From Cellulomonas humilata (GTDB lineage Bacteria > Actinomycetota > Actinomycetes > Actinomycetales > Cellulomonadaceae), in the NCBI RefSeq assembly GCF_013359775.1, contig NZ_JABMCI010000069.1:124001-188000 (forward strand): a DNA stretch of 64,000 bases. Reading direction: 5' to 3'. The notes below the pieces were generated by a model. It saw only the letters and a program-made list of their open reading frames with translations. It ran no database searches and was not told the origin of the DNA. Below, piece by piece: positions 54,264-64,000 of this stretch (position 1 is its first letter; each line of letters opens with the position of its first letter). The position numbers and the translations under genes were made by a program.

Positions 54264-54647
54264 GTGCCTACCGGCAAGGTCAAGTGGTTCGACACCGAGC
54301 GCGGCTTCGGGTTCATCGCCAGCGACGACGGCGGCGAGGTCTTCCTGCACGCCTCCGCGCTGCCCGAGGGCGTCACGGCGCCGAAGCCCGGCGCGAAGGT
54401 CGACTTCGGCGTCGCCGACGGCCGTCGCGGCCCCCAGGCCCTGTCCGTCAAGCTGCTGGATCCCGTGCCCTCCGTCGCCAAGGCCGCGCGCAAGCCCGCC
54501 GACGACATGGCCGTCATCATCGAGGACCTCATCAAGGTCCTGGACCGCGTCGGCAACGACCTGCGTCGTGGCCGCTACCCCGAGAAGGCGCGCGGGGAGC
54601 AGTACGCCTTGCTCCTGCGCGCCGTCGCGGACGACATCGAGGCCTGA
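54264..54647 (+). CDS. cold-shock protein with C-terminal helical extension
   Basis: 127 aa. The cold-shock domain occupies residues 1-66 (GKVKWFDTERGFGFIASDDGGEVFLHASAL, with RNP1 and RNP2). A 60-residue extension is specific to this group (PADDMAVIIEDLIKVLDRVGNDLRRGRYPEKARGEQYALLLRAVADDIEA), twice the size of ordinary CspA. It presumably binds RNA through the CSD and a partner through the helices. A TAACCT -10-like element lies about 45 nt upstream of the GTG. It is followed after 2 nt by the DUF3027 gene, so the two are coupled. Confidence 0.93.
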   Translation: MPTGKVKWFDTERGFGFIASDDGGEVFLHASALPEGVTAPKPGAKVDFGVADGRRGPQALSVKLLDPVPSVAKAARKPADDMAVIIEDLIKVLDRVGNDLRRGRYPEKARGEQYALLLRAVADDIEA

Positions 54648-54649
54648 GC

Positions 54650-55686
<1,037 letters not shown>

Positions 55687-55690
<4 letters not shown>

Positions 55691-58600
55691 CCGCCGACGC
55701 CTTCGGGACGGCCGCCCTCCGCGCGGCCGTCCTGGGGGCGTGGCGCGCCTCCCCCGCTCGGCTGCGGGAGGACGCCAACACGGAGGAGGACCACGCCCGC
55801 GGCTACTACCGCGACCGGGTCCTGGTCGAGCTGGCGCAGAACGCCGCCGACGCCGCCACCCGCGCGGACGTCCCGGGCCGGCTGCTGCTGCGGCTGGCGC
55901 ACGCGGACGACGGCACCACCGCGCTGGTCGCCGCGAACACGGGCAGCCCGCTCGACGCCGAGGGCGTCGCGTCGCTGTCGTCCATGCGGGCGTCGTCCAA
56001 GCGGGACAGCCACGAGAGGGTGGTCGGCCGGTACGGCGTCGGCTTCGCGGCCGTGCGTGCGGTGGCCGACGAGGTGTCGCTGCTGTCGACCACCGGCGGC
56101 GTCCGGTTCTCCGCGCGGGACACGGCCGAGCTGCTGAGCGAGGCGTCCGCGGACGTCCCGGCGCTCGCCGAGGAGGTCCGTCGCCGGGACGGCTCGCTGC
56201 CGGCCCTGCGCCTGCCGCTCCCCGCGGACGGCCGCCCGCCCGCGGGCTACGACACCGCGGTGGTCCTCCAGCTGCGCGACGAGGTCGCCGCCGACGAGGT
56301 CCGCGCGCTGCTGCGCGAGGTCGGCGACCCGCTCCTGCTGGCCCTGCCGGGGCTGGTGGAGATCGTGGTCGAGGACCACACCTCGGACGCGCCCTCCCGC
56401 CGGTTCGCGGACGTCGAGGACCGCTGGGTGGTCGTGTCGGCCGAGGGCGACCTGCCCTACGAGGTGGTCGCCGACCGTCCGGTCGAGGAGCGCGGCGCCC
56501 GCACGTGGCGGGTGACGTGGGCGGTCCCGCGCGTGCCGGGCGTGACCTGGCCGGCGGTCGTGCACGCCCCGACGCCCACCGACGAGCCGTGCAGCGTGCC
56601 GGCACTTCTGGTCGCCACCCTCCCGCTGGACCCGACGCGCCGGCACGTGGCGCCGGGCCGGCTGGCGGACACCGTCCTGGAGCACGCCGCGACCGCGTAC
56701 GCGCGGCTGGCGCACGAGCGGGCCGAGGCCGACCACGACCCGCTGTCCCTGGTGCCCGCCGGGCTGGCCGAGGGCACCCTGGACGGCACGTTGCGGGACC
56801 TGATCGTCGAGCGGCTCGCGCGGACGCCCCTCCTCCGCCGCGCGGCGGGGTCGGCCGACGGCGACGCCCCCCACCCGCTCGTCGCCCCCGATCGCGCGGT
56901 GATGCTCGCGGACGGCGCCGGCGACCACCCGCGGGCGATGGCCGCGCTGGGCCGCCGGGTGGCCGGGCTGGTCGTCGTGCCGGTCGGCCGTGAGGGTCGG
57001 GCGCGGGCGCTCGGCGTGGAGGAGCGCAGCCTGGCCGACGTGGTGGAGGAGCTGCCCGCGGTCGACGACGGCTCGTGGGCCGAGCTGTACGACGCGCTGG
57101 ACCCGCTGGCGGACGACGCGCGGGCGCGCGAGGCCCTCGGGGCGCTCCCGGTGCCCCTCGCCGACGGGCGGGTGGTGCGGGGTGCGCGCGGCCTGGTCCT
57201 GCTCGACCCCGCGCAGGCGGCCGCGGTGGGCACCGAGGCCCTGCGCACGCTCGGGCGCTGGGGTCTGCGCGTGGTCGACGCCGGGGCGGCGCACCCGCTG
57301 CTCGGGCGCCTGGGCGCAGAGGCTCCCGACGCCCGCGGGCTCCTGGCGCACCCCGCGCTGCGGGCGGCGGTGCTGGAGCAGGCCGACGACGACGACCTCG
57401 CGCTGGCCGACGAGGTGACCCACGCGGTCCTCGCCGTCGTGCGGGCGGCAGCAGGCGACTCCGACCGCGGCCCCGGGCACGCACCCTGGCTCGGTCTGCT
57501 CACCCTCCCCGCCGCCGACGGCGAGCCGACGCCCGCCCACGGGCTGGTGCTCCCGGGCGGTCCGGCGGCCGACCTGCTGGACCCGCGGGTGCTGGCGCCG
57601 GTCACGCTGGAGGCCGTCGAGCGCTGGGGTGCCGCGACCCTCGTCGCCGCCGGCGTCCGCGACGACCTCGCCGTGGTGCACGTCTCCGACGTCGTGGCCG
57701 AGCCCGCCGCGATCGACCCGGACGGCACCGACGACGCCGACCTGGCCGCGCAGTCCCTCGACGCCTGGCCCGACTACCTCGCGCACCTGTCCGACACCCT
57801 GGGCGCCGGCGAGTACGTGGGGGACGTCGACGCCGTGGCCGACCTCGACGCGGTCGACGCCGACCGCTGGCCCGACGTCCTGGCGCGCCTCGCCGCGGTC
57901 CCCGTCCTGCGGCGGACCCTGCTGGACCCGGTGCGCGGCGAGCGCGGGGCGACCGCACGGTCGTACACCGCCTGGTGGCTGCGGGAGCGCGGTCCGGACC
58001 AGCTGGGCGGCATCTTCGCCGGCGACACGGACCAGACGGAGCCGACCCTGCGGGACGTGCTGCCCGCGGTCCCGGACGTGCTGCGCGGTCTGGACGCGGC
58101 CGTCCAGCGGGCACTCGGCGGCGTGACCGGGTTCGACCAGCTGGACGGCGACGCCTGGGTGCAGGTGCTCGACGCGCTCGGGCACCCCGGGTCCCCGGTG
58201 GACGAGCGGACGGCCGTGGCGCTCTGGCGGGGGATCGCGACGGCGGCCGACCGCGCGGACGGCGGACCGGAGGCGCGCCCGGCGGAGCGGATCCCCGCGC
58301 TCGTCGCCCCGGCGCAGGTGGCGGTGGTGCACGCCGACGACGCGGCCGTCGCCGACCAGCCCATGTGGTGGCAGCGCACCGACGTGGCGGCGATGGTGCC
58401 GGCCACGCGGGCGCACGCGGACGCCCTGGCGGCACTCCTCGACCTGCCGCTGGCCACGGAGCTGGCGGCCGGTGAGGTGGACGACGCCGGCCGTGGCGTG
58501 CAGCAGCCGGTGCCGGACGAGGTCTCCGCCCTGGTCGACGACGCCCCGGCCACGTGGTGGGAGCACGACGAGCTGACGGTCGACGGCGCACCGGTGGACT

Positions 58601-58794
58601 GGTGGGTCACCGGTGAGGGGTCGCAGGCCGTGGTCCGTGCCGTGCACGCGGCGGGTCTGGCGGCGGGGCTGGCGCAGGCCGGTGGGCGCTGGTCGGCCCG
58701 GCACGCGATCGAGGCCGTGCTGGTGGCGCCGGCGCGCGGGGCAGAGCTGGTGCTCGGGACCGTCCTCGACGACCCGGCGACCGGGACCGACTAG
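55687..58794 (+). CDS. sacsin/Hsp90-like GHKL ATPase
   Basis: 1035 aa. The N-terminal GHKL nucleotide-binding domain is clear: YYRDRVLVELAQNAADAATRADV (N box), LVAANTGSPLDAEGVASLSSMRASSKRD (G1/lid region) and VVGRYGVGFAAVRAVADE (G2 loop), as in sacsin and Hsp90. The remaining 800 residues are Ala/Asp-rich, helical and without recognised motifs. It is probably an ATP-driven chaperone-like protein. The GTG overlaps the DUF3027 stop (GTGA), so cold-shock protein, DUF3027 and this ATPase are one unit. Convergent with DUF2530: their stops share CTAG. Confidence 0.92.
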
Positions 58795-59066
58795 GGCTGG
58801 GCCGGCGGCGCGTCCGTCGGGACGACCGGGGGAGCGGGCCGGTTGCGACGGGCCCACGCGGCACCGAGGAGGCCCAGGACGACCCCCGTCGCGCAGACCC
58901 ACACGATGTCCCACTCGAGCTCGCCCGTGGCCACCAGGACACCGGTCACGAGCAGCGCCAGCCCCCAGATCCCGGTGCCCACGAGGACCACCCGCTCCAG
59001 GTCGATGGCGACCGGAGGGGGAGTGGTGCGGGTGGGATGCAGCAGGGTGGCGAACGGCGAAGGCAC
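58791..59066 (-). CDS. DUF2530 membrane protein
   Basis: 91 aa. PVAIDLERVVLVGTGIWGLALLVTGVLVATGELEWDIVWVCATGVVLGLLGAAWARRNR is the DUF2530 signature with two transmembrane helices (about residues 27-48 and 54-74), then a Pro-rich tail. Small membrane protein of unknown role found across actinobacteria. Its TAG overlaps the preceding TAG on the opposite strand in the palindrome CTAG. It follows the HDOD gene by 30 nt on the same strand, so co-transcription is possible. Confidence 0.88.
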   Translation of the reverse strand: MPSPFATLLHPTRTTPPPVAIDLERVVLVGTGIWGLALLVTGVLVATGELEWDIVWVCATGVVLGLLGAAWARRNRPAPPVVPTDAPPAQP

Positions 59067-59096
59067 GGCAGCAGCGTAGTCGCCCCTGCCGGGGCC

Positions 59097-60317
59097 TCAG
59101 GCGGTCGGTGAGACGGCGAGCGCGGTCGCGGTGGCGTAGGCCTCGGACACGGCGGCCAGGTGGGCCTGCGCCACGTCGCGGGGCACCAGACCCGTCGCCG
59201 CGACGCCGTCGAGGTCGTTCTCCTCGTGCGCCATCACCGCGGCCAGGACCGGTCCGTACACCCCGGTCTGGTCGCGCAGGGCGTACGCGATCTGCTCGGA
59301 CACGCCCGAGCGCTCGACCAGCGACTCCACGGACAGGTGCTCCTGCGCGGCGACCGCCGAGAGGAGACCGACCGTGTACCCGGCGTCCGAACCGATGAGC
59401 GTCCCGCACGTCAGTGCGCGGGCGAGGATCGACCAGAGCGCGCCGACCGTCGCCGGCCGCGCGTCGACCAGCGAGGCCATGGCCAGGGCGCTGAGCTGCC
59501 GCGGGCCCAGGAGGACGACGGCGTGGCGCACGGAGTCGATCTGGCGCCGCACCCCGGACGCGCTGGAGTTGATCATGGACAGCACGCGCATGCTCAGCTC
59601 GGGGTCCGACTCGACCGTGTGGACGACCGACTCGTGGTCGGGCGACTCCGCCGAGAGGAGGCGGACCAGGGTGAGGCACTGGATCTCGCCGGCGCGGAAC
59701 TCGCGACCGGTGCCCTCCGGGCGGCGCTCGAACATCGGGCCCTGGAGGAGGTCGACGCCGAGGTCGAGGGCGAACGCGATCGACTCGGTCGTCGCGACGC
59801 GCTCCCCGATGACGCGGACGTCGGGGTGCTGGTGGGCGCGACCGACCAGGTCCACGAGCCGGTCCTGGGAGCGGCCCATGTGGACCTTCACCACGTCGAC
59901 CAGGGGGAGCAGGGCGTCCTGCGCGGCCGTGCCGGTGTAGTCGCCGATCGCCAGGCCGTAGCCGAGCAGGCGCAGCGTGATGAGCCGTTCGGCGGTGTCG
60001 GGCCGTCCTGCCAGCGATGCGGGGATCTCGAGGGCGAACCCGGAGGAGGCCGCGGGTGCGGGCACCCGGCCCAGGAACAGCCCGGAGGTCGCGCGGAGCA
60101 TCAGCGGTCGGTCACCGGCGATCGTCGTGGGGTCCAGCGTCGCGTAGGCCTCGTCGAGCTGGTCCTCGACCTGGCTCTCCGGGAGCAGCGCGCCCTCGGC
60201 GTCGTGCACCTCGGCCCGCACCGCGTACCCGAAGACCGACCGGTCCGGGTGCACGATCGGCTGCCGCAGCAGGGTGGCGCCGCGCGTGAGGCGGTCGGAA
60301 TCGTTCAGCACGCTCAT
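59097..60317 (-). CDS. degenerate EAL-HDOD signalling protein (YuxH-like)
   Basis: 406 aa. An EAL-like domain at the N-terminus keeps the fold landmarks (LLRQPIVHPDRSVFGYAVRAEV, GERVATTESIAFALDLGVDLLQGPMFERRP) but lacks the catalytic Glu motif: the ELLxR position reads AVRAEV and the metal-binding DF motif is VHM. It should not hydrolyse c-di-GMP, though it may bind it. A C-terminal HDOD domain (SDPELSMRVLSMINSSASGVRRQIDSVRHAVVLLGPRQLSALAMASL) follows. It lies 77 nt downstream of fliW on the same strand, linking it to motility control. Confidence 0.88.
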   Translation of the reverse strand: MSVLNDSDRLTRGATLLRQPIVHPDRSVFGYAVRAEVHDAEGALLPESQVEDQLDEAYATLDPTTIAGDRPLMLRATSGLFLGRVPAPAASSGFALEIPASLAGRPDTAERLITLRLLGYGLAIGDYTGTAAQDALLPLVDVVKVHMGRSQDRLVDLVGRAHQHPDVRVIGERVATTESIAFALDLGVDLLQGPMFERRPEGTGREFRAGEIQCLTLVRLLSAESPDHESVVHTVESDPELSMRVLSMINSSASGVRRQIDSVRHAVVLLGPRQLSALAMASLVDARPATVGALWSILARALTCGTLIGSDAGYTVGLLSAVAAQEHLSVESLVERSGVSEQIAYALRDQTGVYGPVLAAVMAHEENDLDGVAATGLVPRDVAQAHLAAVSEAYATATALAVSPTA

Positions 60318-60394
60318 GTCTCTCCCCGGTGATGTTCCGTCGACCCACCCATCGGTCGAGGGGGCGAGGACCTGAGGCGTCGGGGAGAGCCTGC

Positions 60395-60841
60395 TCAGGC
60401 GACGGGTGCCCGCAGGGGCCAGTCCCCGTCCAGCACCACCTGGGCGGCGTGACCCGTGCGGGTGTCGATGACGATCGGGGCGAGCAGGTTGACGGTCGGA
60501 CCGTCCTGCGGGCCCTGCCCGGGGTGGACCACCGCGAGCACGGCGGTGTGCTCGGCGTCCGCGTCCCACGCGAGCGCACCCGCGTCGATCACGGGGGTGT
60601 AGTCGGGGAAGTGCGCCGCGGGGCTGACGACGAAGAGGCGCACGGGTGCGTCGGACTCGTCGGCGGGGACGCTGCGCAGCGCGAACAGCACGCCGCCCTC
60701 GTCGAGCGCCTCGAGGGAGTACCGCACGTGGCCCGGCAGCCCGAGCAGCGGCGTGGAGAGCTCGAGGAGCGCCGGGACGTCGACCGAGCCGGCGTCGGCG
60801 CCGGCCACGCGCACGGTGGCCTCGGCGGTGGGCGTGCTCAT
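60395..60841 (-). CDS. fliW: flagellar assembly factor FliW
   Basis: 148 aa beta-barrel. LLELSTPLLGLPGHVRYSLEAL (the family's GLPG region), DAPVRLFVVSPAAHFPDYTPVI and TVNLLAPIVIDTRTGHAAQVVLDGDWPLRAPV are typical. FliW binds flagellin and the RNA-binding regulator CsrA, linking flagellin level to flagellin translation. Its ATG overlaps the flgL stop by 4 nt. csrA, its usual neighbour, is not in the downstream 77 nt, where an HDOD gene follows instead. Confidence 0.93.
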   Translation of the reverse strand: MSTPTAEATVRVAGADAGSVDVPALLELSTPLLGLPGHVRYSLEALDEGGVLFALRSVPADESDAPVRLFVVSPAAHFPDYTPVIDAGALAWDADAEHTAVLAVVHPGQGPQDGPTVNLLAPIVIDTRTGHAAQVVLDGDWPLRAPVA

Positions 60842-61722
60842 CGCAGGAAGTCCAGGAGCGAGGGCTGCAGGACCTTGCTGGCCGCACCGAGGGCGCCCTG
60901 GTAGGCGACCTCCTGCATCTGGAGCTCGAGGATCACCTCGGCCAGGTCGATGTCCTCGATGGCGGAGAGCTGCGTCTTCACCGTGAGCTCCTGGTCCTGA
61001 AGTGCGCTGGTCGCGGTGATGATCTGGGCGTGCCGTGCACCCACCGAGGAGACCTCCGTGAGCATCGCCTCCATGCGCGAGTCGATGGCGGCGAGGTGGG
61101 CCGTCGGGTCACCGCCGGACCGCAGCGTCGCGGCGACCGTGTCCAGCAGCGCGAACACCGAGCCGCTGCCGTTGCCGAACACGGCGGCGCCGTCGGAGTC
61201 CACGCGGACGGTGTTGTTCGGGCTGACCCTGCGCTCGACGGGCAGTGCCGTGGGGCTGCCGGAGAACGCGTAGCCGGCGCCGAAGGCCTCGCCCGCGTCG
61301 GACGTGCCGGCGAACACGGTGCGGCCCACGTAGGTCGCGTTGGCCTGGTCGAGCAGCGTGTCGCGCACGCCCTCGAGCTCGGAGGCCAGCGCCTCGCGCG
61401 ACGTCGCGCCCAGCGCACCGTTGCCACCCTGGAGCGTGAGGTCGCGGGCGCGGCGCAGGGCGGCGAGCGACGAGCTCAGCGCGGAGTCCACGGTGGTCAG
61501 CCAGGAGTCGCCGTCCGAGGCGTTGCGGGCGTGCTGCGTGACGGCCCGCTGGTCGCCGCGGAGCCGGAGCATGTCCGAGGCGCCCGCCGGGTCGTCGGAC
61601 GGCAGGTTGATCTTCTTGCCGCTGGACATCTGCGCCTGGAGCCCGGCCATGGCGGACAGGTTGCCCTGGAGGTTGGCCAGCGTCTGGCGCTGGACCGTCT
61701 GATGTGTCACACGAGAGATCAC
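60838..61722 (-). CDS. flgL: flagellar hook-associated protein 3
   Basis: 294 aa. ISRVTHQTVQRQTLANLQGNLSAMAGLQAQMSSGKKINLPSDDPAGASDMLRLRGDQRAVTQHARNASDGDSWL is the flagellin-like N-terminal D0/D1 coiled coil, and LSAIEDIDLAEVILELQMQEVAYQGALGAASKVLQPSLLDFLR the matching C-terminal one. It forms the junction between hook and filament. The GTG start at 61722 has GGGGAGG 8 nt upstream; the long frame into flgK is a shadow. It lies 5 nt after flgK. Confidence 0.95.
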   Translation of the reverse strand: MISRVTHQTVQRQTLANLQGNLSAMAGLQAQMSSGKKINLPSDDPAGASDMLRLRGDQRAVTQHARNASDGDSWLTTVDSALSSSLAALRRARDLTLQGGNGALGATSREALASELEGVRDTLLDQANATYVGRTVFAGTSDAGEAFGAGYAFSGSPTALPVERRVSPNNTVRVDSDGAAVFGNGSGSVFALLDTVAATLRSGGDPTAHLAAIDSRMEAMLTEVSSVGARHAQIITATSALQDQELTVKTQLSAIEDIDLAEVILELQMQEVAYQGALGAASKVLQPSLLDFLR

Positions 61723-61727
61723 TGCGA

Positions 61728-63185
61728 CTACCTCCCCACGAGGCCGGTGCGGTTGATGAGGGTGTCGAGCATCTGGTCGATCGCGGTGAGCACGCGTGCC
61801 GCACCCTCGTACGCGCGCTGGTACGCGAGCATGTTCACGGTCTCCTCGTCGGTGTCGACGCTCGCCTGGGCGAGCTGTTGCGCGGCGGCGGTCGCGCGGG
61901 CGGACTCCGCCACCTTCGCACGGGAACCCGCCGACGCGGTGCGCACACCGAGCTCGACCACGGTCGTGCTCCACGTGGCGTCGGGGCCGTCGGCCGCCGT
62001 GGCCAGCTGGGCGATCTTGTCGCCCACCGAGCCGTCGAGGGCCCCGCCGCCGGGTGCGGCGACCGCGACGCCGGCGGGGTCGGTCACGGCGACGGTGAGC
62101 CCGAGCGCCGGCGGTCGTCCCGCGGCGAACGTGAAGAAGTCCCCTCCGGGGGCGCCGGTGCCCGACGTCACCGCGCCTGAGTGCAGCGCGTTGACCTGGG
62201 TGGCGATCCTCGTCGCGAGGGCGTCGTACCGCGCCGCGGCCTCCGTGAGGATGCCGCCGGTCCCGGTGCCGTCCGTGGGCGCGAGGGTCGAGAGCAGTCC
62301 GGCGACGCGGCCGCCGTCGAGCCCGGCGGAGCGCGTGGGGTGCGCGGCCCACACCACGGTGACGGCCTGGCCGTCGACCGGCGGGACCGCGGTGGCGTCG
62401 CCGGTGGCCTGCGCGAAGCTGGTGGCACCCTGCACGGCCAGCGCCTGCGCGCGGTTCCCCGAGACGAGGGCGTTGCCGCCGACGAGCACGTCGACCTGCC
62501 CGTCCGGGCGCACGGAGATGGCGGCGCCGGCGAGCGCGGACAGCGACGTGACGAGCTGGTCGCGCTGGTCGGCGAGCTCGTGCGCCGTGCCGCCGCCGTT
62601 GGTGATGGACAGGATGCGGCCGTTGAGGTCGGCGACGCTGGCCGCGGTGGTGTTCACCTGGTCCACCAGGGCGACCGTGGAGGAGCGGGCCTGCGTCCAC
62701 TGCGTCCGTGCCGCGTTGTGGAGGGTGCCGATCCGGTCCACGACCGCGCGGGCGTCCTCGAGCAGCACGGCCTTGGCCGACCCCTTGTCGGGGGTGTTGG
62801 CGACGTCGTGCCAGGCGCCCCAGAACGTGGACAGCTGGCTGGACAGGCCCGTGGTCCCCGGCTCGCCGACGCTGGTCTCCAGCGCGGCGTACGCCTCGGC
62901 GCGGGCAGAGAGGTAGGAGGCGCCCGACGTCTGCGTGCGCAGGCGGGCGTCGAGGAACACGTCGGCGAGCCGGTCGATGCCCGAGACGCGCGTCCCCTCG
63001 CCGGTGCCGTCGGACGTCGAGAACATCGACGGGACGGTCGCGGCAGGGAGTGCCGCCAGCGTCGCGCGCTGCCGGGTGTACCCGACGGTGTTGGCGTTGG
63101 CGATGTTCTGCCCAGCGACGTCGAGCGCCTGCCGCTGCGCGATGAGCGAGCTGAGGGCGGTGCCGAGGCCGGAGAAGGTGCTCAC
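61728..63185 (-). CDS. flgK: flagellar hook-associated protein 1
   Basis: 485 aa. N-terminus STFSGLGTALSSLIAQRQALDVAGQNIANANTVGYTRQRATL contains the rod/hook/HAP signature (ANANTxGYTRQ). The C-terminus QASVDTDEETVNMLAYQRAYEGAARVLTAIDQMLDTLINRTGLVGR pairs with it. The middle is variable. It caps the hook before FlgL and the filament. The GTG lies after AAGGG (spacing about 6). Second gene of the flgN-flgK-flgL-fliW unit, 8 nt after flgN. Confidence 0.95.
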   Translation of the reverse strand: MSTFSGLGTALSSLIAQRQALDVAGQNIANANTVGYTRQRATLAALPAATVPSMFSTSDGTGEGTRVSGIDRLADVFLDARLRTQTSGASYLSARAEAYAALETSVGEPGTTGLSSQLSTFWGAWHDVANTPDKGSAKAVLLEDARAVVDRIGTLHNAARTQWTQARSSTVALVDQVNTTAASVADLNGRILSITNGGGTAHELADQRDQLVTSLSALAGAAISVRPDGQVDVLVGGNALVSGNRAQALAVQGATSFAQATGDATAVPPVDGQAVTVVWAAHPTRSAGLDGGRVAGLLSTLAPTDGTGTGGILTEAAARYDALATRIATQVNALHSGAVTSGTGAPGGDFFTFAAGRPPALGLTVAVTDPAGVAVAAPGGGALDGSVGDKIAQLATAADGPDATWSTTVVELGVRTASAGSRAKVAESARATAAAQQLAQASVDTDEETVNMLAYQRAYEGAARVLTAIDQMLDTLINRTGLVGR

Positions 63186-63193
63186 GGGTGCCC

Positions 63194-63673
63194 TTACAGC
63201 GATCGGTCGACGAGCTGGGCGGTGGGTGCTGCGCCGGCGGCGTGACCGGAGCCGTCGTACGTGTGCACCTCCTGCAAGGACAGGAGCGTCTCCTGGGTGG
63301 CGCGGTGGGACATGGCCAGCAGCTCGCGGTTGCCGTCCGCGAGCATCGAGATCTCGGTGGTGAGGGACGCGAACGCGTCGCGGTGCGCGCGCAGGAGCTC
63401 GTCCCAGGGGGCGGGCGCCCGGTCCGCGAGCTCGGCGAGGCTGGAGCCGGGAGCGAGGCCGAGCATGGCGGCGACGGCGTCGGCCTCCGCGGCCCGGCCG
63501 AGCTCGGCCGAGCGGATCTCGTCGAGGACGGTCTCCACCTCACGGGTGGCGTGGCCGAGCCAGCGGCTGCGGCCGCTGGTGAGGATCATCTGCTCCTCCT
63601 CCAGCTTGAACAGGAGCAGCTCCAACAGGGTGCGCTCGCGCCAGAGCACGTCGGACAGCCGGGTCAGTGCCAT
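63194..63673 (-). CDS. flgN: flagellar export chaperone FlgN
   Basis: 159 aa helical protein. MALTRLSDVLWRERTLLELLLFKLEEEQMILTSGRSRWLGHATREVETVLDEIRSAELGRA is the FlgN_1 family pattern; it keeps FlgK and FlgL unfolded for export. GGAGGTGGAGCTCG precedes the ATG. It is the first gene of the leftward flagellar unit, so the promoter must be in the 327 bp to its right. Confidence 0.9.
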   Translation of the reverse strand: MALTRLSDVLWRERTLLELLLFKLEEEQMILTSGRSRWLGHATREVETVLDEIRSAELGRAAEADAVAAMLGLAPGSSLAELADRAPAPWDELLRAHRDAFASLTTEISMLADGNRELLAMSHRATQETLLSLQEVHTYDGSGHAAGAAPTAQLVDRSL

Positions 63674-64000
63674 CGAGCTCCACCTCCTCTCTTCCCGGGC
63701 GTGAAAGGCCACGGTGCTTCTGCAGCCACCTATCGGGTGGTCACCCCCGCATCGTGACTGTTCCGGGTCGACGAGTTCTGCGACGTGTGCCCGGATTTGT
63801 GACGGCGCGCCCATGACAGTACGGCTCAGCACCCATGACTTGGGCACAGTCGAAGCGCTTCCGAACTGGACGATCGTCCTACTTTCCCAGTCAGAGGTGT
63901 GGCCACGCTCCCATGACTGTGATCTACGTCACAGTGCCTGCAACCGGGTGGTAGCACCCCCCGACGGATCCCGCATGATCACGCGGGAGAACCGCGAATA
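63674..64000. other. regulatory region upstream of the flagellar unit, no gene
   Basis: No supported gene. It contains a CCACCTATCGGGTGG hairpin near 63727, CCCATGAC repeats at 63810-63817, 63832-63839 and 63910-63917, a perfect 12-bp palindrome GGACGATCGTCC (63868-63879), a CRP-like site (63918-63933), and a TCCCGC/GCGGGA hairpin (63969-63988). The minus-strand CCGATA (about 63735) recalls a FliA/WhiG -10 but has no matching -35. Confidence 0.55.
63918..63933. promoter_or_regulatory. CRP-like site TGTGA-N6-TCACA
   Basis: TGTGATCTACGTCACA is an exact match to the CRP consensus half-sites; flanking C and G extend the dyad to 18 bp. It lies 245 bp upstream of flgN and could equally serve a gene right of the window. 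Confidence 0.6.

Noticed and set aside
63727-63745. CCGATA as a FliA/WhiG-type -10 for flgN
   Set aside because: The minus-strand CCGATA fits half of the consensus, but no TAAA-type -35 is at the right distance, and the same sequence also occurs by chance in the tRNA T arm.

Overview
The window is a stretch of very GC-rich chromosomal DNA from a motile actinobacterium. Codon use is strongly GC3-biased, GTG starts are frequent, and at least ten genes have a TANNNT-type -10 element 6-8 nt before the start codon, which indicates leaderless mRNAs. Gene content (trehalose OtsA/OtsB, PspA with a TPM protein, an actinobacterial XPB helicase pair, DUF3263, DUF3027 and DUF2530 proteins, WXG100, flagellar hook-associated genes, a secreted GH15-like protein) suggests Micrococcales, most likely a Cellulomonas-like genus. 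The genus is inference. I saw no insertion sequence, prophage or CRISPR array.

Layout. 1-7069: two PQQ-propeller membrane proteins, otsB-otsA, a multi-pass Ser/Thr kinase, and a tiny gene overlapping a second unknown gene. 7113-9411: a DsbA-like membrane thioredoxin, tRNA-Thr(TGT), and a Ppx/GppA phosphatase. 9531-15090: secreted phosphate scavenging (phytase-like/GDPD fusion and TAT-exported PhoX), each behind three contiguous 11-bp PHO-box-like units, with a PfkB kinase between them. 15103-19771: a response regulator/pentapeptide-repeat operon, a divergent histidine kinase, and a three-gene cassette of exported protein, ER-type (SipW-like) signal peptidase and exported protein. 19779-26748: SGNH hydrolase, Ung, DUF3263, a LytR_C protein, a cold-shock protein, a GH15-like protein, and groEL under two CIRCE operators.

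26919-39565: an aminotransferase, then a large nitrogen island: urtABCDE transporter, a GntR/FCD regulator, urea carboxylase and allophanate hydrolase. The two transcription units share TGTATACA operators and 11-bp-periodic GlnR-type boxes, so urea uptake and its nickel-free, ATP-dependent breakdown look jointly controlled by nitrogen status and by the local GntR protein. 39577-44548: DUF4031, WXG100 and HD-domain proteins, an OmpR-type two-component system, and a class I glutamine amidotransferase. 44601-51531: a minus-strand run of helicase-associated protein, XPB helicase, TPM protein and PspA. 51671-59066: an M20 amidohydrolase, a HEAT-repeat protein, a DksA-like protein, and a coupled cold-shock/DUF3027/sacsin-Hsp90-like ATPase module, then DUF2530.

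59097-64000: the flagellar end, flgN-flgK-flgL-fliW read leftwards, followed by a degenerate EAL-HDOD protein. The upstream region carries an exact TGTGA-N6-TCACA (CRP-like) site and repeated CCCATGAC motifs. Most long opposite-strand open frames are GC-codon shadows and are not annotated.
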